This document shows positions 23,638 to 32,280 of a DNA stretch of 64,000 bases, piece after piece. Position 1 is the stretch's first letter, and every line of letters starts with the position of its first letter. Under the pieces are notes generated by a model. It worked only from the letters and a program-made list of their open reading frames with translations, did no database searches and had not been told where the DNA came from. The DNA comes from Salinarimonas soli. Its GTDB lineage: Bacteria; Pseudomonadota; Alphaproteobacteria; Rhizobiales; Beijerinckiaceae. The position numbers and the translations under genes are program-made. The DNA is taken from the NCBI RefSeq assembly GCF_008386575.1, contig NZ_VUOA01000040.1:91594-155593 (forward strand). The letters are read 5' to 3'.

Positions 23638-25161
23638 ATGCCTGCCATCCAGAAAGGCCGTCCGATGCCATCGCTCCTCCCGCCCGTGGCGGGCGTCCGG
23701 GCCGCCGTCGCCGCCGCCCTCGTGCACGCCCTGGCGTTCGGTCCCGCGCCCGCCCTCGCCAAGGGCCCGGCCGCGCTGCCCCCCGCCGGCGTCGAGGCCT
23801 CCGGCGCCCCGCTGATCACCATCGGCCCCGAGGAGCAGGGCACGGCGCGCCGCATGGACCTGTCCATCGGCAAGTCGATCATCGTGGACCTGCCCCGCGA
23901 CGCCAAGGAGGTGTTCGTCGCCAATCCGAAGGTCGCGAACGCGGTCGTGCGCTCCACCCGCAAGATCTTCGTCATCGGCATGGAGAACGGCGCCACGTCC
24001 ATCTTCGTGCTCGACGCCGAGGGCCGGCAGATCGCCACCCTCGAGATCAGCGTCGGGCGCGACCTCAACGTCCTGCGCCAGACCCTGCGCACCTCCCTGC
24101 CCGGCGCCCAGGTCGACGTGCGCCCGGCGGGGGACTCGATCCTCCTGACGGGCGTGGTCGCGTCGGCGTCGGATGCCCAGCAGGCGGCCGACATCGCCAC
24201 CGCTTTCGTGGGTGCGTCGGGCGGCCTCTTCTCGTCGACGAAAGGCGCCGTGATCAACTCGCTCACCATCAAGGGCAAGGAGCAGGTGATGCTCCGCGTC
24301 ACCGTGGTGGAGGTGGCCCGCTCGGTGCTCAAGCAGTTCGGCATCAGCACGTCGGGCAGCTGGTCGGGCCTCGACGTCGCGACGGCGCAGTCGTTCTCCT
24401 TGAGCCCGCAGGTCCAGGCGACGAGCAACTCCATCACGGGCGGCTTCAAGGCAGGCGGCTTCAGCGCCAGCGCGACCCTGAACGCCTTCGAGCGGGCGGG
24501 CGTCTCGCGCGTGCTCGCCGAGCCCACCCTCGTCGCGATCTCGGGCGAGGCCGCGACCTTCACGGCCGGCGGCGAGATCCCGCTGCCCAGCGGCCAGTCC
24601 TGCGAGCCCATCGCGGGAACCTCGCGGGTGCGATGCACCCAGGGCGTCGAGTTCAAGCCCTTCGGCATCAATCTCTCCTTCACCCCCGTGGTGCTCGCCG
24701 AGAACCGGATCTCGCTGCGGGTCTCGACGGAGGTGACGGAGCTCGACTACGAGAACCAGTTCCGGTTCGAGACCGTGAACGTGCCGGGCATCAAGGTGCG
24801 CAAGTCCGTCACGAGCGTGGAGCTGCCCTCCGGCGCCACCATGATGACGGCGGGCCTGCTCAGCCAGCACTGGGGCCACGCGATCAGCGGCACGCCGGGG
24901 ATGATGAACCTGCCGATCCTGGGCGCCCTGTTCCGCTCGCGCGACTACCAGCGCCGCGAGACGGAGCTGATGATCCTCGTCTCGCCCTACATCGCCAAGG
25001 CGATGGAATCGCGCGAGGTCGCGCGGCCGGACGACGGCTTCGTGGAGGCCTATGACGGCCAGGCGGTGCTGCTCGGGCGCCTCAACAAGCTCTACGGCGT
25101 CGTCGGCTCCGAGGCCGGGCCCAAGGGCCTGCGCGGCCGCTTCGGCTTCATCACGGACTGA
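23638..25161 (+). CDS. cpaC: Flp pilus outer-membrane secretin CpaC/RcpA
   Basis: A 507-residue secretin. After a signal peptide ending around APALA, the pilus N domain (SIIVDLPRDAKEVFVANPKVA) is followed by a BON-like segment and the secretin homology domain with SRVLAEPTLVAISGEAA and the C-terminal LPILGALFRSRDYQRRE. It forms the outer-membrane ring through which the pilus passes. ATG 23638 lies five bases after the cpaB stop; ATG 23665 is an alternative nine codons downstream. Confidence 0.93.
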   Translation: MPAIQKGRPMPSLLPPVAGVRAAVAAALVHALAFGPAPALAKGPAALPPAGVEASGAPLITIGPEEQGTARRMDLSIGKSIIVDLPRDAKEVFVANPKVANAVVRSTRKIFVIGMENGATSIFVLDAEGRQIATLEISVGRDLNVLRQTLRTSLPGAQVDVRPAGDSILLTGVVASASDAQQAADIATAFVGASGGLFSSTKGAVINSLTIKGKEQVMLRVTVVEVARSVLKQFGISTSGSWSGLDVATAQSFSLSPQVQATSNSITGGFKAGGFSASATLNAFERAGVSRVLAEPTLVAISGEAATFTAGGEIPLPSGQSCEPIAGTSRVRCTQGVEFKPFGINLSFTPVVLAENRISLRVSTEVTELDYENQFRFETVNVPGIKVRKSVTSVELPSGATMMTAGLLSQHWGHAISGTPGMMNLPILGALFRSRDYQRRETELMILVSPYIAKAMESREVARPDDGFVEAYDGQAVLLGRLNKLYGVVGSEAGPKGLRGRFGFITD

Positions 25162-25202
25162 TCCCGCACGCCCCGCCCGCGCTCCATCCAAGGACTTCGC
25201 GC

Positions 25203-25916
25203 ATGCTGCCCCACCTCTCGCCTCTCCAGGGACGCCTCGCGGCCCTCGCGCTCCTGGCCCTGCCGCTGTCCGCCTGCATGGCCGACAAGTCGGTGACCGG
25301 CTCGACCTATCCCCGCGACTACCGCGAGCGCCACCCGATCGTGCTCAAGGACGCGCCCCGCAGCCTCGACGTCTTCACCGCCGGCGCCGCCCTCGACGAC
25401 CGCCAGCGCGACGACGTGCGCGCCTTCGCGGCGGAGTACCTGCGCTCGGGCAACGGGCCCATCACGGCCCAGATCCCCGCCGGGTCGCCGGGCGCCCACC
25501 GCACCTTCCAGGCCGTGCGCGCGGCCCTCGCCGAGGGCGGCCTGCCGGGCACCGCCATCGCGGTGAGCTCGTACCAGCCCGCCGATCCCGTCCTCGCCTC
25601 GCCGATCCGTCTCTCCTATGCCGGGATGCGGGCCCAGGTGGCGAGCAAATGCGGGCTGTGGCCGCAGGATCTCGGCGTGACCGACGTCGCCTTCAACATC
25701 CGCAACGAGCCCTATTGGAACCTCGGCTGCTCGATGCAGAACAACGTCGCGGCCCAGGTGGCCGACCCCGTCGACCTCGTGCGCGGCCGGTCCGAGGGCC
25801 GGCCAGACACGATCCGCCGGGCGAAGGTCATCGAAAGCATCCGCCAGGGCAAAGATCCGTCAACCCAATACCGTCAGGATGGCCAGAACCGGATCAACTC
25901 GACGGTCGCGAACTGA
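25203..25916 (+). CDS. cpaD: Flp pilus assembly lipoprotein CpaD
   Basis: A 237-residue lipoprotein (signal peptide ending LPLSAC, lipobox L-S-A-C). The family core is recognisable as DYRERHPIVLKDAPRSLDVF near the N-terminus and CGLWPQDLG plus YWNLGCSMQNNVAAQVADP near the middle. CpaD associates with the CpaC secretin and helps it assemble. It is followed 26 bases later by cpaE. Confidence 0.93.
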   Translation: MLPHLSPLQGRLAALALLALPLSACMADKSVTGSTYPRDYRERHPIVLKDAPRSLDVFTAGAALDDRQRDDVRAFAAEYLRSGNGPITAQIPAGSPGAHRTFQAVRAALAEGGLPGTAIAVSSYQPADPVLASPIRLSYAGMRAQVASKCGLWPQDLGVTDVAFNIRNEPYWNLGCSMQNNVAAQVADPVDLVRGRSEGRPDTIRRAKVIESIRQGKDPSTQYRQDGQNRINSTVAN

Positions 25917-25942
25917 ACGCCCGGATGCCCAGGAGCCCCAGC

Positions 25943-27193
25943 ATGCCCGACATGACCGATACCGGCGAGCGCCTCATCGCGCCCGTGCCGCGGGTGGCGA
26001 TCCAGGCCTTCTGCGAGACCCCGGACGTCGCCACCGCCATCGAGGCGGCGGCCACCGACCGGCGGATGCAGAAAACCCACCTCAAGGTCCAGACCGGCGG
26101 CGGGGCCGCGGCGGTCGAGTCCTACCGGCATGCCCCGACGCCCAACGTCATCGTTCTCGAGGCGCCCCGGGGCGCCCAGGACGCGTTCCTCGGCCAGCTC
26201 GACTCGCTCGCCGAGAGCTGCGACGCGGGCACGAAGGTGCTCGTCGTGGGGCACGTCAACGACGTCCTGTTCTACCGCGACCTGATGCGCCGGGGGGTGA
26301 GCGAGTACCTCATCGCGCCCGTCGAGGTGCTGGAGGTGGTGCGCGCGATCTCCGAGCTCTTCAACGCCCCCGGCGCCGAGCCTGTCGGGCGCTCGGTGGC
26401 GGTGGTTGGCGCCAAGGGAGGCGTGGGCGCCTCCACGGTGGCGCACAACATCGCCTGGTCGGTCGCGCGGGCCCAGGGGACGGCCACCGTGATCGTCGAC
26501 CTCGACATCGCCTTCGGGACGGCGGGCCTCGACTTCAACCAGGACCCGCCGCAGGGCATCGCCGAGGCGATCTTCTCCCCCGACCGCCTCGACGCCAACC
26601 TCGTCGACCGGCTCCTGTCGAAATGCTCCGACAACCTGAGCCTGCTCGCGGCCCCCGCGATGCTGGACCGCACCTGCGATCTCGCCGAGACGTCGGTGGA
26701 CGGGGTGATCGACATCCTGCGCAACACCGTGCCCTGCGTCGTCCTCGACGTGCCGCACGTGTGGACGGCCTGGAGCCGGCGGATCCTCGTGAGCGCGGAC
26801 GAGATCGTGATCGTGGCGACCCCGGATCTCGCGTCGCTTCGCAACACGAAGAACCTCTTCGACCTCCTCAAGAGCAACCGCCCCAACGACCGCCGCCCGC
26901 GGGTGATCCTCAACATGACCGCGATCCCCAAGCGCCCCGAGATCGCGCCGGCGGAGTTCGCCAAGGCGATCGGCACGGAGCTCGCGGGCGTGCTCGCCTT
27001 CGACGCGCCCCTGTTCGGCACGGCCGCGAACAACGGCCAGATGATCGCCGAAGTCCAGCCCTCGGGGAAGGTGGCGGAGAGCTTCGACGACATCGCGGCC
27101 GCCATCATGGGGCGCCCGGAGGCCAAGCGCACCCGCAGCGCCGGCCTCCTCGACCCGCTGCTCACCAAGATCGTACGGCGCAAGGCGTCCTGA
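25943..27193 (+). CDS. cpaE: Flp pilus localisation ATPase-like protein CpaE/TadZ
   Basis: A 416-residue protein with an N-terminal receiver-like domain (residues about 15-140) and a C-terminal ParA/MinD-type domain. The deviant Walker A is GAKGGVGAST (residues 156-165), with the signature lysine at 158. CpaE/TadZ localises the pilus machine, usually to a cell pole. ATG 25943 has AGGAG seven bases upstream and is preferred to ATG 25925. Confidence 0.92.
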   Translation: MPDMTDTGERLIAPVPRVAIQAFCETPDVATAIEAAATDRRMQKTHLKVQTGGGAAAVESYRHAPTPNVIVLEAPRGAQDAFLGQLDSLAESCDAGTKVLVVGHVNDVLFYRDLMRRGVSEYLIAPVEVLEVVRAISELFNAPGAEPVGRSVAVVGAKGGVGASTVAHNIAWSVARAQGTATVIVDLDIAFGTAGLDFNQDPPQGIAEAIFSPDRLDANLVDRLLSKCSDNLSLLAAPAMLDRTCDLAETSVDGVIDILRNTVPCVVLDVPHVWTAWSRRILVSADEIVIVATPDLASLRNTKNLFDLLKSNRPNDRRPRVILNMTAIPKRPEIAPAEFAKAIGTELAGVLAFDAPLFGTAANNGQMIAEVQPSGKVAESFDDIAAAIMGRPEAKRTRSAGLLDPLLTKIVRRKAS

Positions 27194-27220
27194 GGGGCTC
27201 TGGAAGGAGGCACGTGAGCG

Positions 27221-28660
27221 ATGTTCGGTAAGAGAGCGGCCTTCGGTTCGGCGCCCGGCCCCGCGCCCGCGGCGCCCGCGGCGCAGCCCGCCCCGACCCT
27301 GCCGGCACGCGAGGCGCCCGAGCCCGTCCGGGCCCCCGTCGCGGTGGCGCAGGAGCGCCCCCGCTCGGAGGAATATTACCAGACGAAAAGCATGATCTTC
27401 GGCGCGCTGATCGAGGCCATCGATCTGTCGCAGCTGTCGCGCCTCGACGCCGACTCGGCGCGCGAGGAGATCCGCGACATCGTCAACGAGATCATCTCCC
27501 TCAAGAACGTGGTCATGTCGATCGCGGAGCAGGAGGAGATCCTCGACGACATCTGCAACGACGTCCTGGGCTACGGTCCGCTCGAGCCGCTGCTCTCGCG
27601 CGACGACATCGCCGACATCATGGTGAACGGCGCCGCCAAGACCTACATCGAGGTCGGCGGCAAGATCCAGATGACGAATGTCCGCTTCCGCGACAACCAG
27701 CAGCTGATGAACATCTGCCAACGGATCGTGAGCCAGGTCGGCCGGCGCGTCGATGAATCCTCGCCCATCTGCGACGCGCGCCTGCCCGACGGCTCCCGCG
27801 TGAACGTGATCGCCCCGCCGCTCGCCATCGACGGCCCGGCCCTCACGATCCGCAAGTTCAAGAAGGACAAGCTCACCCTCGACCAGCTCGTGAAGTTCGG
27901 GGCGATCGCCCAGCCCGGGGCCGACATCCTGAAGATCGTCGGCAAGGTGCGCTGCAACCTCGTGATCTCGGGCGGCACGGGCTCGGGCAAGACCACCCTG
28001 CTCAACTGCCTCACGAACTACATCGAGCACGACGAGCGGGTGATCACCTGCGAGGACGCGGCGGAGCTCCAGCTCCAGCAGCCCCACGTGGTGCGCCTGG
28101 AGACGCGCCCGCCCAACCTCGAGGGGCAGGGCCAAGTCACCATGCGCGACCTTGTGCGCAACTGCCTGCGCATGCGCCCCGAGCGCATCATCGTCGGCGA
28201 GGTGCGCGGCCCGGAGGCGTTCGACCTCCTCCAGGCCATGAACACGGGCCACGACGGCTCCATGGGCACGCTCCACGCCAACTCGCCCCGCGAGTGCCTG
28301 TCGCGTATCGAATCCATGATCACCATGGGCGGCTTCTCGCTGCCCTCGCGCACCATCCGCGAGATGATCTGCTCGTCCATCGACGTGATCATCCAGGCCG
28401 CCCGCCTGCGCGACGGCTCGCGCCGCATCACGCACATCACGGAGGTGATGGGGATGGAGGGCGACGTGATCATCACCCAGGATCTCGTGCTCTACGACAT
28501 CGTCGGCGAGGACGCGAACGGCAAGCTCATCGGCCAGCACCGCTCGACGGGCATCGGCCGCCCCCGCTTCTGGGACCGCGCCCGCTATTACGGCGAGGAC
28601 AAGCGGCTCGCCGCCGCCCTCGACGCCCTGGAGCAGACCTCGGGCGGGGTCCTGTCGTGA
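27221..28660 (+). CDS. cpaF: Flp pilus assembly ATPase CpaF/TadA
   Basis: A 479-residue hexameric secretion ATPase of the GspE/VirB11 superfamily that powers pilus assembly. Walker A is SGGTGSGKTTLL with Lys-257; the Asp box, Walker B (RIIVGEVRGPE) and His box (GSMGTLHANS) follow in order. The first 60 residues are Ala/Pro-rich and variable. AGGAGG lies 14 bases upstream of ATG 27221 with a nearer GTGAGCG. Next is tadB after 34 bases. Confidence 0.95.
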   Translation: MFGKRAAFGSAPGPAPAAPAAQPAPTLPAREAPEPVRAPVAVAQERPRSEEYYQTKSMIFGALIEAIDLSQLSRLDADSAREEIRDIVNEIISLKNVVMSIAEQEEILDDICNDVLGYGPLEPLLSRDDIADIMVNGAAKTYIEVGGKIQMTNVRFRDNQQLMNICQRIVSQVGRRVDESSPICDARLPDGSRVNVIAPPLAIDGPALTIRKFKKDKLTLDQLVKFGAIAQPGADILKIVGKVRCNLVISGGTGSGKTTLLNCLTNYIEHDERVITCEDAAELQLQQPHVVRLETRPPNLEGQGQVTMRDLVRNCLRMRPERIIVGEVRGPEAFDLLQAMNTGHDGSMGTLHANSPRECLSRIESMITMGGFSLPSRTIREMICSSIDVIIQAARLRDGSRRITHITEVMGMEGDVIITQDLVLYDIVGEDANGKLIGQHRSTGIGRPRFWDRARYYGEDKRLAAALDALEQTSGGVLS

Positions 28661-28694
28661 GGCCGACCGCCGGCCAGGTCAGGGGAGCCCGTCC

Positions 28695-29669
28695 ATGGAC
28701 CTGAACACCCTCGCCCCGATCGTCCTGATCGCGTTCGCGGCCGGCGGCGTCGCCTACGTGTTCCTCTATCCGCTGCTCTCGGGCGAGCGGCGTGCCGAGC
28801 ACCGCCAGAAGGCCTTCGTGGCCCGCGGCGAGGAGCGCCGGGTCGACCGGACCTCCCTCGTGAACCGCCGCGATCAGGTGGCGCAGAGCCTCAAGGAGAT
28901 CGAGGCGCGCGAGAAAGCCCGGAACAAGGTCTCGCTCGAGATGAAGATCGCCCAGGCGGGGCTCGGCTTGACGAAGGGCCAGTTCTACGCGGTGAGCGCG
29001 GGCGCGGCCTTGGTCACGGGCCTTCTCGTCTTCCTCGTCACGGCAGCTCCCCTGGCGGCGCTCGGGGGCCTCTTCGCTGGCGGCTTCGGGCTGCCGCAAT
29101 GGTTCCTCTCCAGCCGGCGCAAGCGGCGGGTCAAGCGCTTCCTCACGGAACTGCCGGGCGCGCTCGACGTGGTGGTGCGCGGCATCCGGGCGGGCCTCCC
29201 CCTCAACGACTGCGTGCGCATGATCGCCTCGGAGGCGCAGGAGCCGCTGCGCTCGGAGTTCCGCACCGTGGTCGAGGCCCAGACCCTCGGCCTCTCGCTG
29301 GGCGAGGGCCTGGCGAAGCTGCACGAGCGGGTGCCCGTGCCCGAGACGAACTTCGTCGCCATCGTGATCGGCATCCAGCAGCAATCGGGCGGCAACCTGT
29401 CGGAGGCGATCGGAAACCTCTCGAAGGTGCTGCGCGAGCGCAAGAAGATGCGCGACAAGGTGACCGCCATGAGCATGGAGGCGAAGGCCTCGGCCGGCAT
29501 CATCGCCGCCATGCCCTTCACGGTTGGGCTCCTGACCTACCTCTCCAGCCCGCAATATATCGAGCTGCTCTGGAAGACCCAGGTCGGCCAGTTCGCGATG
29601 ATGATGGCCGCGGTGTGGATGTGCATCGGCGTCTTCGTGATGAAGAAGATGATCGATTTCGACATCTGA
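28695..29669 (+). CDS. tadB: Flp pilus inner-membrane platform protein TadB
   Basis: A 324-residue type II secretion F-domain protein with an N-terminal helix, two helices around residues 95-135, and a C-terminal helix. The F domain (residues about 155-280) includes ELPGALDVVVRGIRAGLPL and IGIQQQSGGNLSEAIGNLS. It forms the inner-membrane platform with TadC and contacts CpaF. Confidence 0.93.
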   Translation: MDLNTLAPIVLIAFAAGGVAYVFLYPLLSGERRAEHRQKAFVARGEERRVDRTSLVNRRDQVAQSLKEIEAREKARNKVSLEMKIAQAGLGLTKGQFYAVSAGAALVTGLLVFLVTAAPLAALGGLFAGGFGLPQWFLSSRRKRRVKRFLTELPGALDVVVRGIRAGLPLNDCVRMIASEAQEPLRSEFRTVVEAQTLGLSLGEGLAKLHERVPVPETNFVAIVIGIQQQSGGNLSEAIGNLSKVLRERKKMRDKVTAMSMEAKASAGIIAAMPFTVGLLTYLSSPQYIELLWKTQVGQFAMMMAAVWMCIGVFVMKKMIDFDI

Positions 29670-29696
29670 GGCGCAACGCGCGGAGCGAGTGGACGG

Positions 29697-30674
29697 ATGC
29701 TTTCCCTGATCCTGTCGAAGGTCACCGACCCGCAATTCGTGGCCATGATCCTCGTGGCGATAGCCGCCGCGGCGACCGTGTACACGATCGCCATGCCGTT
29801 CCTGGAGGGAGACGACCTCTCCAAGCGCATGAAGGCCGTGGCCCTGGAGCGCGACCGCATCCGGGCCCGCGAGCGCGATCGCCTGGTGAACGCCCAGGGG
29901 CGCACGAGCCTGCGCCAGGAGCCCAAGGCCTACATGAAACGGGTGGTGGACCGCTTCAAGCTCGGGGACTGGCTCGGCACGGAGACCGCGAAGAAGCAGT
30001 TGCTTATGGCGGGCTATCGCGGGCCGCAGGCGGAGGTCGCCTTCCTGTTCTTCCGGCTCGTCGTGCCCATCGGCCTGATGATCCTGGCCGTCTTCTACCT
30101 GTTCGTGCTCAACGCCCTGAACCAGCCCCTGCTCATCCGGCTGGGCCTCGTGATCAGCGCCACCTACCTGGGCATCAAGCTGCCGGAGGTCTTCCTCAAG
30201 AACACCATCACCAAGCGACAGGATTCCATCCGGCGCGCCTGGCCCGATTCGCTCGACCTGCTGCTGATCTGCGTGGAAGCCGGCATGTCGATCGAGCAGG
30301 CCTTCCGGCGGGTGAGCACGGAGGTGGGGAGCCAGTCGGTGCCGCTGGCCGAGGAGTTCACGCTCACCACGGCCGAGCTGTCCTACCTGCAGGAGCGGCG
30401 TCTCGCCTACGAGAACCTGGCAACCCGCACGGGCCTGGAGACCGTGAAGGCGATCACCACCGCGCTGATCCAGGCCGAGCGCTACGGCACGCCGCTGGGG
30501 ACCGCTTTGCGCGTGCTCGCCCAGGAAAGCCGCGACATGCGCATGAACGAGGCCGAGAAGAAGGCCGCGGCGCTGCCCCCGAAGCTCACCGTCCCGATGA
30601 TCCTGTTCTTCCTGCCCGTCCTGTTCGTGGTGATCATGACGCCGGCCCTGACGCAGGTTTTCGGCTGGCGCTAG
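29697..30674 (+). CDS. tadC: Flp pilus inner-membrane platform protein TadC
   Basis: A 325-residue paralogue of TadB, with the F domain between about residues 175 and 305 (RAWPDSLDLLLICVEAGMS and LIQAERYGTPLGTALRVLA). Hydrophobic helices occur near the N-terminus, around residues 115-160 and at the C-terminus (MILFFLPVLFVVIMTPAL). It ends the rightward assembly unit of the pilus locus, 27 bases after tadB. Confidence 0.93.
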   Translation: MLSLILSKVTDPQFVAMILVAIAAAATVYTIAMPFLEGDDLSKRMKAVALERDRIRARERDRLVNAQGRTSLRQEPKAYMKRVVDRFKLGDWLGTETAKKQLLMAGYRGPQAEVAFLFFRLVVPIGLMILAVFYLFVLNALNQPLLIRLGLVISATYLGIKLPEVFLKNTITKRQDSIRRAWPDSLDLLLICVEAGMSIEQAFRRVSTEVGSQSVPLAEEFTLTTAELSYLQERRLAYENLATRTGLETVKAITTALIQAERYGTPLGTALRVLAQESRDMRMNEAEKKAAALPPKLTVPMILFFLPVLFVVIMTPALTQVFGWR

Positions 30675-30736
30675 GACTTGCCGGGACCTTGCGCTCTATC
30701 AAGGGCGGGGCGTGGGAGGCCTGCTAGGAAGAGGGC

Positions 30737-31318
30737 ATGGATGCGCCCCTCGCCCTCATCTTCGCCGTTCTGGCCCTGCTCGCGACGCCCGGCCCGACCA
30801 ACACGCTGCTCGCTGCCTCCGGCGCCCTGGTGGGCGCACGCCGTTCCCTCGTCCTCGTACCGGCGGAGATCGCAGGCTACCTCACGGGAATCGGGGCTCT
30901 CCTTCTCGTCGTCGGGCCCGCGCTCGCGGGGCTGCCGCCCCTGGGGGCCGCCTTGAAGCTCGCGGCGGGAGCCTATCTGGCTCGATCGAGCTTCGTCCTG
31001 TGGCGGGGCGGAGGGGCCGGGCCGGCGAGCGCGAGGGTTGCCGTCGCCTCGCCGCAGCGCGTCTTGGTGACGACCCTGCTCAACCCCAAAGCTCTGGTGT
31101 TTGCGTTCGGGATCTTTCCGACGGTGGATCCGCTAACGGCCGCGCCGCTTTTCGCTGGGCTCGTCGCTCTGGCGGCTCTGGGCTGGATCCTTGTAGGAGC
31201 CTGGCTTGGCCGCGCCGCGGGGGCCCCGGGCGCCGCGGCGGGGCTCGCCCGGGCCGCGGCACTGGCTCAGGGGGGCTTCGCGGCCGCCGTCGCCGGCTCG
31301 GCCGTCGCGGCGTTCTAG
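30737..31318 (+). CDS. LysE/RhtB family amino-acid exporter
   Basis: A 193-residue membrane protein with six hydrophobic segments. The N-terminal ATPGPTNTLLAASGALVGAR corresponds to the TPGP(N)-x-G-x-R signature of LysE/RhtB exporters, and TTLLNPKALVFAFGIFP is the conserved N-P-K segment. The substrate is unknown. It lies between tadC and the convergent tadD gene but is not a pilus component; it is probably an inserted neighbour. Confidence 0.78.
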   Translation: MDAPLALIFAVLALLATPGPTNTLLAASGALVGARRSLVLVPAEIAGYLTGIGALLLVVGPALAGLPPLGAALKLAAGAYLARSSFVLWRGGGAGPASARVAVASPQRVLVTTLLNPKALVFAFGIFPTVDPLTAAPLFAGLVALAALGWILVGAWLGRAAGAPGAAAGLARAAALAQGGFAAAVAGSAVAAF

Positions 31319-31337
31319 AGACCTAGGACGACTGGCC

Positions 31338-32186
31338 TCAGGGCTTCGCCGAGGCTGTCTTGGGCGCGGGGCGGGCGGGCTTGCCCCGGGCGCCGTCGGC
31401 GTTGCGGATGGCGTTCCAGCTGTTGGGCTGGGCCACCATGGCGCGCAGCGCCCCGACGCTCGATTCGGCCTCCTGGGCGGGAAGCGTGCGGCGCAGGAGC
31501 TCCTCAGCCTCCCCGAGCTTGCCCTGCAGGCCCAGCACCAGGGCGAGGTTCTGGCGCACGCGGGCGTCGGCCTGGGGATGGGCGGCGGCCTCCCTGAGCG
31601 CTCGCTCGGCGTCGGGCAGGCGCTTGGAGAGCGCATAGGAGAGCCCCAGATTCGACAGGACCGCCGGCTCGCCGGGCACGATGCGCAGGGCGCCCTCGTA
31701 GAAGCTCTGCGCGCGCGCATGCTCGCCGAGCTGGTCGGCGACCGCGCCCTGGGCCGAGAGGATGCGCCAGTCGGGCCGCTCGGGCAGGTGGGCGCGGGCG
31801 AGCACGTCCGCGGCCTCCTTGAATCGGCCGACGTCGGAGAGCGCCCGGCCATAGGCGCCCATGAGCTCCATGCTCTTGGGCTGGCGGATGGCGGCCTGCT
31901 GGAGGACCGCCACGGCCTGGGCCCGTTGGCCCTGCGCCCTCAGGACCGCCGCATAGCCGATGGCGGTCGTGGGATCCGTCGGGTTGGCATCGAATCGCTT
32001 CGACCAGGTCTCGGCGTCGCGCTGGAGCGCCTCGGGGGAGGCCGTCGCGGCCGGATTGATGGAGCCCGTGGCCTCGGGGCCGCGCCGGGACAGGCAGCCG
32101 CTCGTGCCGAGCGCGATCAGCCCCACGGCGGCGAGAGCGCGCCAGCGGCGCAGGACCGGCCGACCTTGCAGCGCGGACGACGGCAT
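31338..32186 (-). CDS. tadD: TadD-like TPR lipoprotein
   Basis: A 282-residue lipoprotein (signal LALGTSGC-like, IALGTSGCLSRR, lipobox cysteine at about residue 31) with five or so tetratricopeptide repeats between residues 70 and 235 (for example AIGYAAVLRAQGQRAQAVAVL and VLSNLGLSYALSKRLPDAERA). TadD acts as a pilotin-like partner for the CpaC secretin. GGAGG lies eight bases before ATG 32186. It reads back toward the locus and diverges from pepA; TTAACC occurs in the shared 94-bp promoter gap. Confidence 0.85.
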   Translation of the reverse strand: MPSSALQGRPVLRRWRALAAVGLIALGTSGCLSRRGPEATGSINPAATASPEALQRDAETWSKRFDANPTDPTTAIGYAAVLRAQGQRAQAVAVLQQAAIRQPKSMELMGAYGRALSDVGRFKEAADVLARAHLPERPDWRILSAQGAVADQLGEHARAQSFYEGALRIVPGEPAVLSNLGLSYALSKRLPDAERALREAAAHPQADARVRQNLALVLGLQGKLGEAEELLRRTLPAQEAESSVGALRAMVAQPNSWNAIRNADGARGKPARPAPKTASAKP

Positions 32187-32280
32187 GACACGAACCTCCC
32201 ACGAACCAGGCGCGAAACCCTCGCCTTCCATCGTTGGTAGTCTGTTAACCCTAACGGATCGTAAAAACCGGACCCTGCCC

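Noticed and set aside
25874-28540. A very long open frame on the minus strand opposite cpaE and cpaF
   Set aside because: It is a shadow produced by high GC content and strong third-position bias of the pilus genes. The translation is Asp/His/Arg-rich low-complexity with no domain, and cpaE and cpaF have clear motifs.
30737-31318. LysE-like protein as a component of the pilus system
   Set aside because: It is a standard amino-acid exporter family. It is separated from tadC by 62 bases, and no pilus role is known.
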